DNA of 64,000 nucleotides from positions 3,410,001 to 3,474,000 of the forward strand of contig NZ_CP180191.1 of NCBI RefSeq assembly GCF_047549485.1. The letters are read 5' to 3'. This document shows, in pieces, positions 17,206 to 28,125 of this stretch. The notes under the pieces are model-generated. The model ran no database searches, was not told where the DNA came from, and saw only the letters and a list, made by a program, of their open reading frames with translations. This DNA comes from Piscinibacterium candidicorallinum (GTDB lineage: Bacteria > Pseudomonadota > Gammaproteobacteria > Burkholderiales > Burkholderiaceae_C). The stretch's first letter is position 1, and each line of letters begins with the position of its first letter. Position numbers and translations under genes: made by a program.

Positions 17206-18156
17206 ATGACACGCCACTCTCGCCCGGGCGCTCGCAAGACCCTGACACTGCAACTGAGCGCAAGCCTTGCGCTCGCGATGGGACTGAACCTCGCGCAAGC
17301 CGCACAGGCACAGACCCTGCCGCGCCCCAAGAGCATGGAGCCCGATAGCGGCAAGCTGCTGGCCACGGGCGGCGTGACGCAGGTGGAAGGCGCGGGCGGT
17401 GGCGGTCTCACGCCCTGGGCGCTGATCACCAGCTACGGCACCGAAGACAGCTACGGCGCCAACGCCTTCTACACCGTGGTGCGCACCCAGGACTACAGCC
17501 TAGATTCCCGCGGCGCGGCCGTGGGCATTGCGGACCGTTTTGAGCTCTCCTTTGCCAACCAGCGCTTCGAGGGCAGCAAGGCGCCGCTGAACAATCTGGT
17601 GATCCGCCAGGATGTGGTGGGCGCCAAGCTGCGCGTGGCCGGCGACGCCGTGTACGCGCAAGGCAGCTGGCTGCCGCAGATTGCCGTGGGCGCCCAGTAC
17701 AAGCGCAACAAGGGCGTGGCCGGGCTGGAAGCGCTGGGTGTGAGCAAGGCGAGCGATCTGGGCGCCAAGCGCAACAGCGACACGGACTATTACGTCTCTG
17801 CCACCAAGATCGTGCTGGATCAGAGCCTGCTCTGGAACCTGACCCTGCGCGCCACACGGGCCAATCAGTTCGGCCTCTTGGGCTTTGGTGGTGACAAGAA
17901 GGACCGCTACGAAGTGATGCCCGAGGCCTCGGTGGCCTACCTGATCAACCGCAAGCTGGCGGCGGGCGTGGAATACCGCGCCAAGCCGCGCAATCTGGGG
18001 CTGGACAACGAGAAGGACGCCTACGACGCCTTCGTGGCCTGGTTCCCGAACCGCAACGTGTCTGTGACGGCCGCCTACGTGAACCTGGGCGACATCACGG
18101 TGCTTAACCCGACGCGCCAGAAGGGCTGGTACCTCTCGGCCCAGGTGGGTTTCTGA
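17206..18156 (+). CDS. DUF3034-type outer-membrane-like protein
   Basis: 316-residue exported protein. It has a signal peptide ending near AAQAQT, then a Gly-rich segment (GGVTQVEGAGGGGLTPWALI) and alternating beta-strand pattern through a terminal aromatic residue (YLSAQVGF), consistent with a small beta-barrel. It matches my recollection of the DUF3034 family. AAGGA is 12 nt upstream of the ATG. It is followed closely by an exported truncated haemoglobin and a cupredoxin-like gene, suggesting a shared periplasmic role. Confidence 0.7.
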   Translation: MTRHSRPGARKTLTLQLSASLALAMGLNLAQAAQAQTLPRPKSMEPDSGKLLATGGVTQVEGAGGGGLTPWALITSYGTEDSYGANAFYTVVRTQDYSLDSRGAAVGIADRFELSFANQRFEGSKAPLNNLVIRQDVVGAKLRVAGDAVYAQGSWLPQIAVGAQYKRNKGVAGLEALGVSKASDLGAKRNSDTDYYVSATKIVLDQSLLWNLTLRATRANQFGLLGFGGDKKDRYEVMPEASVAYLINRKLAAGVEYRAKPRNLGLDNEKDAYDAFVAWFPNRNVSVTAAYVNLGDITVLNPTRQKGWYLSAQVGF

Positions 18157-18201
18157 AGACGCTTCCCTCGCGATCACATTCACTGAATTCAAGGACGCAT
18201 C

Positions 18202-18675
18202 ATGACCTTCTTCGCTTCTGAATCCGCCCTGCTGCGCACCGCCCGGCTGGTGGTGGCCAGCCTTATCCTGGCCAGCGCCGCCCTGGCTGCCGGTACCGCC
18301 CGGGCCGACGACACCCTGTTCCAGCAACTGGGCGGCAAGCCGGGCATTGCCACCTTCACCAACACCTTCGTGCAGCGCATCAGCGAAGACCCTCGCATCA
18401 AGGATTTCTTTGCGGATACCGACCTGCAGCGCCTGAGCCTGCTGCTCGCCGAGCAGTTTTGCGACCTGTCCGGCGGCCCCTGCCAATACAAGGGGCGCGA
18501 CATGCGCGAGGCGCACAGGAACATGGGTGTGCGCAGCGCCCACTTCAACGCCCTGGCCGAGAACCTGCAGATCGCGATGGAACAGCACGGCGTCCCCAAC
18601 CGCGCCGCGCTCAAGTTGGTGGCCCTGCTGGCACCGATGCACGGCGATGTGGTCGGCAGAACAGCGGCGAAGTAA
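18202..18675 (+). CDS. Exported group 1 truncated haemoglobin
   Basis: 157 residues with an N-terminal signal sequence (about 1-36, ending TARADD) and a truncated globin domain: LFQQLGGKPGIATFTNTFV, DPRIKDFFADTD, FCDLSGGPCQYKGRDMREAH and VRSAHFNALAENLQ, whose histidine is the expected proximal haem ligand. Group 1 truncated globins bind O2 or NO and are normally cytosolic, so the signal sequence is notable. AAGGA is 7 nt upstream of the ATG. The gene lies 45 nt after the DUF3034 gene and 33 nt before a cupredoxin-like gene, an apparent operon. Confidence 0.85.
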   Translation: MTFFASESALLRTARLVVASLILASAALAAGTARADDTLFQQLGGKPGIATFTNTFVQRISEDPRIKDFFADTDLQRLSLLLAEQFCDLSGGPCQYKGRDMREAHRNMGVRSAHFNALAENLQIAMEQHGVPNRAALKLVALLAPMHGDVVGRTAAK

Positions 18676-18708
18676 GGTCGGGGCCGGATGCGAACAGGGA
18701 GAACAGGC

Positions 18709-19362
18709 ATGACTCGACTGAACATGCGCGCGCTGGCCGTGCTGGCCGGTGCGCTGCTGCTGAGCGGCGCGGCCCAGGCCGGCGCCATCGTCGCCAAGGT
18801 GCTCGACAGGGCCGGCAAGCCGATGAGTGATGCCGTGATCTACGCCGTGCCCATCGGCGCGCCCCTACCTGCTTTTGCGGCACCCGCGCAGCCCGTGCAG
18901 GTGCTGCAGGAGGACATGGAGTTCAAGCCCTACGTGACCGTGGTGCGCACCGGAACGCCGGTGGCATTCGTCAACAAGGACCCGCATGAGCACCACATCA
19001 AGAGCTTCGGGCCGGCCAAGGAGTTCGAGTTCAAGATCAGCACGTCCAGCCCGCCGCCGATCGTGTTCGACCGTGCCGGCAACAGCGTGGTGGTCTGCTA
19101 TCTGCACGGTTGGATGCGCGCGCACATCCACACGGTGGACACACCCTGGTTTGCCGTGAGCGGCGCGGACGGCCTGGTGCGGATTGCGAATGTGCCCAAT
19201 GGCGACTACGAGCTGCGCGCCTGGCACCCCGACACGCTCGCCCCGCCGCTGGTGATGAAGCTCAAGGTGAGCGACGTGACGCCGCTGCAGGAGGTGAAGT
19301 TCGACCACCTGCCGCGCAAGCGGCGCAGCAAGCCGAGCCAGAGCGGCTATCAGGGCGAGTGA
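18709..19362 (+). CDS. Cupredoxin-like periplasmic protein (methylamine-utilisation-type)
   Basis: 217-residue exported protein with signal peptide ending GAAQAGA. A type-1 copper site is visible: DPHEHHIKS supplies the first histidine, and VVVCYLHGWMRAHIH supplies Cys, His and Met with C-x2-H-x2-M spacing. A carboxypeptidase-regulatory-like beta domain follows (GLVRIANVPNGDYELRAWHP). Databases often label this family methylamine utilization protein, but no methylamine dehydrogenase gene is present, so only an electron-transfer or copper role is inferred. The ATG at 18709 has GGGA upstream; an in-frame ATG at 18688 is the alternative. Confidence 0.75.
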   Translation: MTRLNMRALAVLAGALLLSGAAQAGAIVAKVLDRAGKPMSDAVIYAVPIGAPLPAFAAPAQPVQVLQEDMEFKPYVTVVRTGTPVAFVNKDPHEHHIKSFGPAKEFEFKISTSSPPPIVFDRAGNSVVVCYLHGWMRAHIHTVDTPWFAVSGADGLVRIANVPNGDYELRAWHPDTLAPPLVMKLKVSDVTPLQEVKFDHLPRKRRSKPSQSGYQGE

Positions 19363-19386
19363 GTGTCGCCAAAGGCAGTTATTGCT

Positions 19387-19497
19387 CTTTTTTGGCCGAA
19401 ATAGATTGATTTAATGAAGTACAAAACCGACTTTCCGCATTCCTGATGCGCGTAAAGCCGGGCTTTCAACTCTCATTACTTTACGGCCGAAATTGAA

Positions 19498-19504
<7 letters not shown>
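19387..19504. repeat. AT-rich intergenic element, copy 1
   Basis: About 118 nt between two convergent genes. Landmarks: TTTTGGCCGAAAT, then ACCGACTTTCCGCAT, then a terminal CGGCCGAAATTGAAC. The same order of landmarks recurs at 42.9, 56.4 and 62.0 kb. Its right end overlaps the last codons of uvrA. Confidence 0.55.
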
Positions 19505-22416
<2,912 letters not shown>

Positions 22417-22595
22417 GCAGCAAAGACCCAGAAGACCGGACAAGCCCGCCGCGGCACGCACCGCGACAACTGCGCCGTGCAGGTACTGCGTCGAGCGAAA
22501 AGCAACCCACTATTATCTCGCCTTTGGCTCGCCCGCTCGAACGCAGTGAGTCACCGTTTCCCCTAAAGCGCCCCTTTCCCGAAGCTCTCCTGACA

Positions 22596-23900
22596 ATGGC
22601 TGTCATGACCCCCGCCGAACGACGGGCCAGCGCCAGCCTGGCGGGCCTGTTCGGGCTGCGCATGCTGGGCCTGTTTCTGGTGCTGCCGGTGTTTGCGCTC
22701 GAGGCGGCCCACTACCCCGGCGGTAACGATGCAGCGCTCGTGGGTATCGCGCTGGGTGTGTACGGCCTGGCGCAGGCGCTGCTTCAGATTCCCGTGGGGC
22801 TGGCGAGCGATCGCTTCGGCCGCAAGCCGGTCATTGCGCTCGGCCTGGGCATCTTCGCCGCAGGCAGCTTTCTGGCAGCGTGGGCGCCGGACATTCACTG
22901 GCTGATCGCCGGGCGCGCACTGCAGGGCGCCGGCGCCATCTCTGCCGCCGTGAGTGCCCTGCTGGCGGATCAGACGCGCGATGAAGTGCGCACCAAGGCC
23001 ATGGCGCTGATCGGCGCCTCCATTGGTCTGTCCTTCACCCTGTCGCTGGTGCTCGCGCCCTGGATGGCCGGCAGCATGGGTCTGCGCGGCATCCTCGCCA
23101 CCACGGGTGTGCTGGCCTTGTTGGGCATTTTGGTGCTGTATGTGGTTACGCCGCCCGCACCGGTGCGCGATGCCGCGGCCGAGGCGCAGGCCGGCAGTGC
23201 GCTGGACCGGCTGGGCCAGGCCGCGCGGGACGCCCTGTTCAACCCGGCCATGCGCCGCCTGTATGTGGGTGTGTTCTGCCTGTACGCCGCGCAGCTGGCC
23301 ATGTGGGTCGCGGTGCCGGGCCTGCTGGTGGCTGCGGGTCTGGCCAAAGCCGACCACTGGCAGCTGTATCTGCCGGCCGTGATCGCATCCTTTGCTGCGA
23401 TGGCCGCCCTGCTCTTTCGCATGGAGCGCCTGGGCTATCTGCGCGCGGCGTTTCTGGGCGCGATCGTCCTGTTGCTGCTTGCGCTCGTAGGCCTGGCGTT
23501 GACTGCTCGCCTGGCGGCAGGTGCGGGCACGCTGTGGCTGCTGGGTGCCTGCATGTTCGTGCTGTTCACGGCCTTCAACATGCTGGAGGCCGCGCAACCC
23601 TCGATGGTGTCGCGCATGGCCCCGGCGGCCGGGCGCGGCGCGGCCCTCGGCTTGTACAACACGCTCCAATCCCTGGGCATGTTCGTGGGCGGCGCAGCAG
23701 GCGGCCTGCTGCTCAAGGCCAGCAGTGCGACGGTGGTGTTCGGCTTTGCCGGTGTGCTGAGTGTGCTCTGGCTGTTGATCGCCTGGGGCATGCCTGCCCA
23801 ACCCGCCGGCGGTCGCCACACTCCGGCGCTGGCCCCTGAGGCAAAATCTCCCGGTTCAACCGATTCCACCGAGGCACCCGCATATGGCATCCGTCAATAA
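22596..23900 (+). CDS. YajR-like major facilitator transporter
   Basis: 434-residue, 12-TM drug/proton antiporter-type MFS protein. The start at 22596 (MAVMTPAERR) precedes TM1 (LFGLRMLGLFLVLPVFALEA). The loop 2-3 motif is ASDRFGRKPVIALGLG and TM4-5 reads GRALQGAGAISAAVSALLAD, both close to YajR. Unlike E. coli YajR it has no C-terminal YAM domain, only a 30-residue Pro-rich tail. Its last 17 nt overlap the start of ssb, an arrangement common in Burkholderiales. Substrate unknown. Confidence 0.85.
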   Translation: MAVMTPAERRASASLAGLFGLRMLGLFLVLPVFALEAAHYPGGNDAALVGIALGVYGLAQALLQIPVGLASDRFGRKPVIALGLGIFAAGSFLAAWAPDIHWLIAGRALQGAGAISAAVSALLADQTRDEVRTKAMALIGASIGLSFTLSLVLAPWMAGSMGLRGILATTGVLALLGILVLYVVTPPAPVRDAAAEAQAGSALDRLGQAARDALFNPAMRRLYVGVFCLYAAQLAMWVAVPGLLVAAGLAKADHWQLYLPAVIASFAAMAALLFRMERLGYLRAAFLGAIVLLLLALVGLALTARLAAGAGTLWLLGACMFVLFTAFNMLEAAQPSMVSRMAPAAGRGAALGLYNTLQSLGMFVGGAAGGLLLKASSATVVFGFAGVLSVLWLLIAWGMPAQPAGGRHTPALAPEAKSPGSTDSTEAPAYGIRQ

Positions 23901-24354
23901 AGTCATCATCGTCGGCAATCTGGGCCGCGACCCCGAAGTCCGCTACACGCCCGACGGCTCGGCCATCACCAAGGTGTCTCTGGCCACGACGAGCAAGTAC
24001 AAGAACAAGGCTGGCGAGATGGTCGAGGAGACCGAGTGGCACCGCGTCACCTTCTTCGGCCGCTTGGCCGAGATCGCCGGCGAGTACCTGAAGAAAGGCC
24101 GCTCGGTCTATGTGGAAGGCCGCCTGAAGACCAGCAAGTACACCGACAAGGACGGCGTGGAGAAGTACTCCACCGACATCATCGCTAACGAGATGCAGAT
24201 GCTCGGCAGCCGTGAAGGCATGGGCGCACCCTCGGGTGGCGACGACGGCTTCTCCTCCGCTCCAGCACCGGCTGCCCGCCCCGCTGCCAGCCGCCCGGCG
24301 GCATCCAAGCAGCCCGCGAACTTTGCGGATATGGATGACGACATTCCGTTCTGA
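23884..24354 (+). CDS. ssb: Single-stranded DNA-binding protein
   Basis: 156-residue replication/repair protein. It has an N-terminal OB-fold (VNKVIIVGNLGRDPEVRYT, TEWHRVTFFGRLAEIAGEYLKKG, VEGRLKTSKYTDKDG), a Gly/Pro/Ala-rich linker from about residue 112 and the acidic tail DDDIPF that binds partner proteins. It is complete and typical in length. Its start lies within the end of the MFS gene, so the two may be translationally linked. A bidirectional terminator follows. Confidence 0.97.
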   Translation: MASVNKVIIVGNLGRDPEVRYTPDGSAITKVSLATTSKYKNKAGEMVEETEWHRVTFFGRLAEIAGEYLKKGRSVYVEGRLKTSKYTDKDGVEKYSTDIIANEMQMLGSREGMGAPSGGDDGFSSAPAPAARPAASRPAASKQPANFADMDDDIPF

Positions 24355-24410
24355 ATGAGTTCGCGGCTGGCGCCGCTCGATGACCTCGACGCTGGCGCGC
24401 CAAGGTCATG

Positions 24411-24438
24411 AAAAAGCCCGCTTCACAGCGGGCTTTTT
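24411..24438. terminator. Bidirectional terminator between ssb and gltL
   Basis: Stem AAAAAGCCCGCT (24411-24422) with AGCGGGCTTTTT (24427-24438), four-base loop. A/T runs on both sides serve the converging ssb and glt transcripts. Confidence 0.92.
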
Positions 24439-24454
24439 CGTCATGCGCAGCAGT

Positions 24455-25189
24455 TCAGTGCGCGAGGATCTTGGACAGGAAGTACTTGGCGCGGTCTGAG
24501 CGCTCGTCCGGCTTGTCGAAGAAGTCGTCCTTCGGACAATCCTCGACGATGCGGCCCTGGTCCATGAAGATCACGCGGTGACTGACCTTGCGGGCAAAGC
24601 CCATCTCGTGCGTCACGCACATCATGGTCATGCCTTCCTTGGCCAGATCCACCATCACATCCAGCACCTCACCCACCATCTCGGGGTCCAGCGCGGAGGT
24701 GGGTTCGTCGAACAGCATGACGATCGGGTCCATGGACAGCGCACGGGCAATCGCCACGCGCTGCTGCTGGCCGCCGGACAGCTGGCCGGGGAACTTGTCC
24801 TTGTGCGCGATAAGGCCGACGCGGTCCAGGTACTTCAGACCCTTCTCGCGCGCTTCGTCCTTGCTACGGTTGAGTACCTTTACCTGGCCAAGCATGAGGT
24901 TCTCGGTCACGGACAAGTGCGGGAACAGCTCGAAGTGCTGGAACACCATGCCCACGCGGCTGCGCAGCTTGGGCAGGTTGGTGGCCTTGTCATGCACGGC
25001 GGCGCCGTCCACGTAGATCTCACCCTTCTGGAAGGGCTCCAGCGCATTGACGGTCTTGATCAGCGTGGACTTGCCCGAGCCCGAGGGCCCGCACACCACC
25101 ACCACCTCGCCCTTCTTGACGCTGGTGGTGCAGTCGGTCAGCACCTGGAAGCTGCCGTACCACTTGGAAACGTTCTTGATTTCAATCAT
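24455..25189 (-). CDS. gltL: Glutamate/aspartate ABC transporter ATP-binding protein
   Basis: 244-residue ATPase of a polar amino-acid importer. Walker A is CGPSGSGKSTLIK near residue 35; the Q-loop is MVFQHFELFPH; the signature is LSGGQQQRVAIARAL; Walker B is VMLFDEPTSALD; and the H-loop is VTHEMGFAR. The start at 25189 (MIEIKNVSKWYG) is the family norm and has GGGGA upstream; a longer frame extends into gltK. It is the last gene of gltI-gltJ-gltK-gltL, 16 nt after gltK. Confidence 0.93.
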   Translation of the reverse strand: MIEIKNVSKWYGSFQVLTDCTTSVKKGEVVVVCGPSGSGKSTLIKTVNALEPFQKGEIYVDGAAVHDKATNLPKLRSRVGMVFQHFELFPHLSVTENLMLGQVKVLNRSKDEAREKGLKYLDRVGLIAHKDKFPGQLSGGQQQRVAIARALSMDPIVMLFDEPTSALDPEMVGEVLDVMVDLAKEGMTMMCVTHEMGFARKVSHRVIFMDQGRIVEDCPKDDFFDKPDERSDRAKYFLSKILAH

Positions 25190-25205
25190 GTGAGTCCCCG
25201 GAGCT

Positions 25206-25907
25206 TCAGCGAACGATCGCGATCTTCTTTTGCAGCTGCTTGACGAGCAGCGACAGGCCGAAGCAGATGATGAAGTAGACGACGGCCACGGCGATGTACA
25301 TCTCCAGAGGGCGTCCGTCGCGCGTGGCAATGAATTGCGCCATGCCGAAGAAGTCCTTGATGGAGAGCACCGAAACCAGCGAGACGTCCTGGAACAGGAT
25401 GATGGTCTGCGTGAGCAGCACCGGCAGCATGTTGCGGAAGGCCTGCGGCAGCACCACGGTGCCCATCATCTGCCAGTAGTTCAGACCGATGGCGTAGCCG
25501 GCGTAGGTCTGCCCCTTGGGTATGGACTGGATGCCGGCGCGCATGATCTCGCAGAAGTAGCAGGCCTCGAACATGATGAAGGTGATCAGGCAGCTCCAGA
25601 ACGCACCCACCGGCACTGGCTTGAGCGTCTCGCCGAACAGCAGGTGATTGAAGTACCCCAGCACGTAGGGCACGAGGAAGTAGAACCAGAAGATCACCAG
25701 CAGCAGCGGAATGGAGCGCAGGCCGTTGACGTAGGCACCGGCCAGCCAGGCGATGGGCTTGATGCTGGACAGGCGGCCCATGGCCAGCAGGGTGCCGAAG
25801 ATCACGCCGCCGATGGCGGAGTAGATCGTCACCTTGATCGTGAACCACAGGCCTTCCTGCAGCAGAGGCCAGACACGCTGGATGACTTCGAAGTCGAATC
25901 CTTGCAT
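25206..25907 (-). CDS. gltK: Glutamate/aspartate ABC transporter permease
   Basis: 233-residue inner-membrane permease of the His/Glu/Gln family with about five TM helices. The EAA loop region reads FFCEIMRAGIQSIPKGQTYA-like (YFCEIMRAGIQSIPKGQ). The start at 25907 has GAGGAGG 6 nt upstream; the longer frame overlaps gltJ. It pairs with GltJ as the transmembrane channel and is 10 nt downstream of it. Confidence 0.92.
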   Translation of the reverse strand: MQGFDFEVIQRVWPLLQEGLWFTIKVTIYSAIGGVIFGTLLAMGRLSSIKPIAWLAGAYVNGLRSIPLLLVIFWFYFLVPYVLGYFNHLLFGETLKPVPVGAFWSCLITFIMFEACYFCEIMRAGIQSIPKGQTYAGYAIGLNYWQMMGTVVLPQAFRNMLPVLLTQTIILFQDVSLVSVLSIKDFFGMAQFIATRDGRPLEMYIAVAVVYFIICFGLSLLVKQLQKKIAIVR

Positions 25908-25917
25908 GGCGTCCTCC

Positions 25918-26661
25918 TCAGTGTCCGCCACCACCGCCCGCGGCGATGAAGCCGGGGACGCGGGTGAGGCGTTCGATGGTGCGCATGAGCAGGATCACGC
26001 AGCCGTTCACGACCAGATAGATGATCGTGGCCGCGGTGAAGGCTTCGAACACCTGGAAGGTGAACTCCTGCATGGAACGGGCCGCGCCCATCAGTTCGAC
26101 CACGGCAATCGTGAACGCGACGGAGCTGTTCTTGATGATGTTCAGGAACTCGCTGGTCAGCGGCGGAATCACGATGCGCCCGGCCATGGGCAGCAGCACA
26201 TAGCGGTAGGTCTGTGGCAGCGTGAGTCCCAGCGCGGTGCCCGCCATGTTCTGGCCGCGCGGCAGCGACTGGATGCCGGCCTTGACCTGCTCAGCCACCC
26301 GCGCCGAGGTGAAGAGCCCCAGGCAGATGATCGCGGCAACCACGCTGTACTGCGGCCAGGCCTTGATCGCCGAGCCCATCGCAGTGGGGAGAAACTCCGG
26401 CACGACGTAGAACCAAAGGAACATCTGCACCAGCAGCGGGATGTTCCGGAACAGTTCCACCCAAGCGTTGCCAAACCACACGAGCGGCTTGACGGGGGTC
26501 GTGCGAATCACGCCGATGATCGCGCCCAGCACGAGGGCCACGACCCAGGCCGTGAGCGCGACGGTCAGCGTCCACCCCAGGCCATTGATGAGCGTCTGCC
26601 AGTAGGTGTACTGCCCATCGGGCGACACCTCACTGAAGATGCTCCAGTTCCAGTTGTACAT
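25918..26661 (-). CDS. gltJ: Glutamate/aspartate ABC transporter permease
   Basis: 247-residue inner-membrane permease, paralogous to GltK. TM helices include LTVALTAWVVALVLGAIIGV, and the EAA loop reads ARVAEQVKAGIQSLPRGQNM. The C-terminus ends in a Gly-rich, histidine-terminated tail. It is separated from gltI by a 190-nt gap that contains a terminator-like hairpin, so gltJKL may be expressed at a lower level than gltI. Confidence 0.92.
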   Translation of the reverse strand: MYNWNWSIFSEVSPDGQYTYWQTLINGLGWTLTVALTAWVVALVLGAIIGVIRTTPVKPLVWFGNAWVELFRNIPLLVQMFLWFYVVPEFLPTAMGSAIKAWPQYSVVAAIICLGLFTSARVAEQVKAGIQSLPRGQNMAGTALGLTLPQTYRYVLLPMAGRIVIPPLTSEFLNIIKNSSVAFTIAVVELMGAARSMQEFTFQVFEAFTAATIIYLVVNGCVILLMRTIERLTRVPGFIAAGGGGGH

Positions 26662-26784
26662 CCGTCCTCCCTGCTAATTCACTGCGGATGGCGGGGCCAG
26701 AGTTGTGGGCGGACTGACCGCCAAGAGCCCAATCACCATGCGGACAAACCCGAACAAGCGTAGCCCGATGAGCCTTCCGGTGCA

Positions 26785-26821
26785 CAAAAAAACGGCGCGG
26801 AGCGCAAGGTTCCGCGCCGTT
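26785..26821 (-). terminator. Terminator/attenuator between gltI and gltJ
   Basis: Eleven-base perfect stem: TCCGCGCCGTT (26811-26821) with AACGGCGCGGA (26791-26801). On the minus strand it is followed by TTTTTTGTGCA. It lies 29 nt after the gltI stop, inside the gltI-gltJKL operon. Confidence 0.85.
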
Positions 26822-26849
26822 CTCGGCTCGCGTCAGGCCCGAAGAGCGA

Positions 26850-27800
26850 TCAGCGCTTCTTCATCGTGGCCTTCTGAGCCTCCGGCACCGCAGCGTAGGC
26901 AGCGGGATCGCCGGAGTTGGTCGGCTTGGCGATGGCCTGCTTGAGCTCGGCGCTCATCGGGATGCCGAGGTTCACGTTGCGCGGGGGGATCGGGCTCTGG
27001 AACCACTTGGCGTAGAGCTTGTTGATGTCGCCCGAGCTGAACACGCGCTTGATGGCTTCGTCGACCACAGCCTGGAACTGCGGATCGTCCTTGCGCAGCA
27101 TGATGCCGTAGGGCTCCACAGACAGTGCTTCGCTGCTGATTTCCCAGTCCGCGGGGGTCTTGCTGTTGGCCGACAGGCCAGCCAGCAGGATGTCGTCCAT
27201 GGCGAACGCAGCGGCTCGACCGGTCTCGACCATCAGGAAGGAGTCGGAGTGATCCTTGCCGGTGAGGATGGTCATGCCGAGCTGGCGGTCATTGTTCAGC
27301 GCAGTGATCTGGCGCAGGTTGGACGTGCCGGCGGTAGACACGATGGTCTTGCCCTTCATGTCGGCCAGGGTCTTGATGCCGGAGCCCTTCTTGTAGAGCA
27401 GGCGGTTGGCCGTGACGAAGGTGGTGGGCGCAAAGCTCACCTGCTTCTGACGGTCGAGGTTGTTGGTGGTGGAGCCGCACTCCAGGTCAATCGTGCCGTT
27501 GGCCATCAGCGGGATACGGGTGGCCGAGGTCACGGGCTGATAGGTGCGCTGCATGGCGGTCAGGCCCAGGCGGCGCTGGACGGCGCTGGCGATGCGATCG
27601 CACAGCTCGACCGAGTAGCCGATGTAGTTCTTGTTGTCGTCCAGATACGAGAAGGGGATCGATGCGTCACGCACGCCAATCACGATCCGACCCGAGTCCT
27701 TGATCTTCTTGAGCGTGCCGGTCAGTTCCTGCGCCTGTGCCGATACGTTGAATCCCAAGGCCAGAGCACCGATCAGCGATGCCAGAACCAGCTTTTTCAT
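26850..27800 (-). CDS. gltI: Glutamate/aspartate ABC transporter substrate-binding protein
   Basis: 316-residue periplasmic receptor of the SBP_bac_3 fold. The start at 27800 has GGAG 5 nt upstream and gives a clean signal peptide (MKKLVLASLIGALALGF ... AQAQ). Conserved segments include GRIVIGVRDASIPFSYLDD, LECGSTTNNLDRQKQVSFA and the second lobe GKTIVSTAGTSNLRQ. It initiates the glt transport operon. Next upstream, on the same strand, is glutamate dehydrogenase, which fits use of glutamate as carbon and nitrogen source. Confidence 0.93.
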   Translation of the reverse strand: MKKLVLASLIGALALGFNVSAQAQELTGTLKKIKDSGRIVIGVRDASIPFSYLDDNKNYIGYSVELCDRIASAVQRRLGLTAMQRTYQPVTSATRIPLMANGTIDLECGSTTNNLDRQKQVSFAPTTFVTANRLLYKKGSGIKTLADMKGKTIVSTAGTSNLRQITALNNDRQLGMTILTGKDHSDSFLMVETGRAAAFAMDDILLAGLSANSKTPADWEISSEALSVEPYGIMLRKDDPQFQAVVDEAIKRVFSSGDINKLYAKWFQSPIPPRNVNLGIPMSAELKQAIAKPTNSGDPAAYAAVPEAQKATMKKR

Positions 27801-28125
27801 ACCGTCTCCAAAATGCGGCCCGAAGTGATACCGCTGCCCGTCCCGCCGCGACGAGGACAGAAACAGCAAACCAGATCACCCGCCGGACATTCCCGAGCCC
27901 GGCGGACATGCTTACCGAGTGTACGGTCAAGCCGGAAACCTTCCCGGTGAAGGCGCTGTCCGGACTAACCCCACAATGCTTGCGCCCTGCGAGTGTGTAC
28001 TCGCAAGCCTCCGTGCACAAAACATGCCAGAGGTCTGAGACGCCTCATCTCGGCGCATGCCGCTGAAGGGTGGACCTGCAGCGGCATGCTGGGCCTGATC
28101 TTGAACTCTTGTGAAGTCCGCGAAA
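27801..28125. other. 325-nt intergenic region between gdhA and gltI
   Basis: No gene. It contains an 11-bp inverted repeat (GCATGCCGCTG at 28055-28065 with CAGCGGCATGC at 28079-28089, 13-nt loop, no T-tract) that may end the gdhA transcript. It presumably also holds the gltI promoter, which was not identified. Confidence 0.5.

Noticed and set aside
22417..22595. LexA box between uvrA and the MFS gene
   Set aside because: No CTG-N10-CAG-like palindrome with acceptable arms was found; SOS control cannot be claimed.
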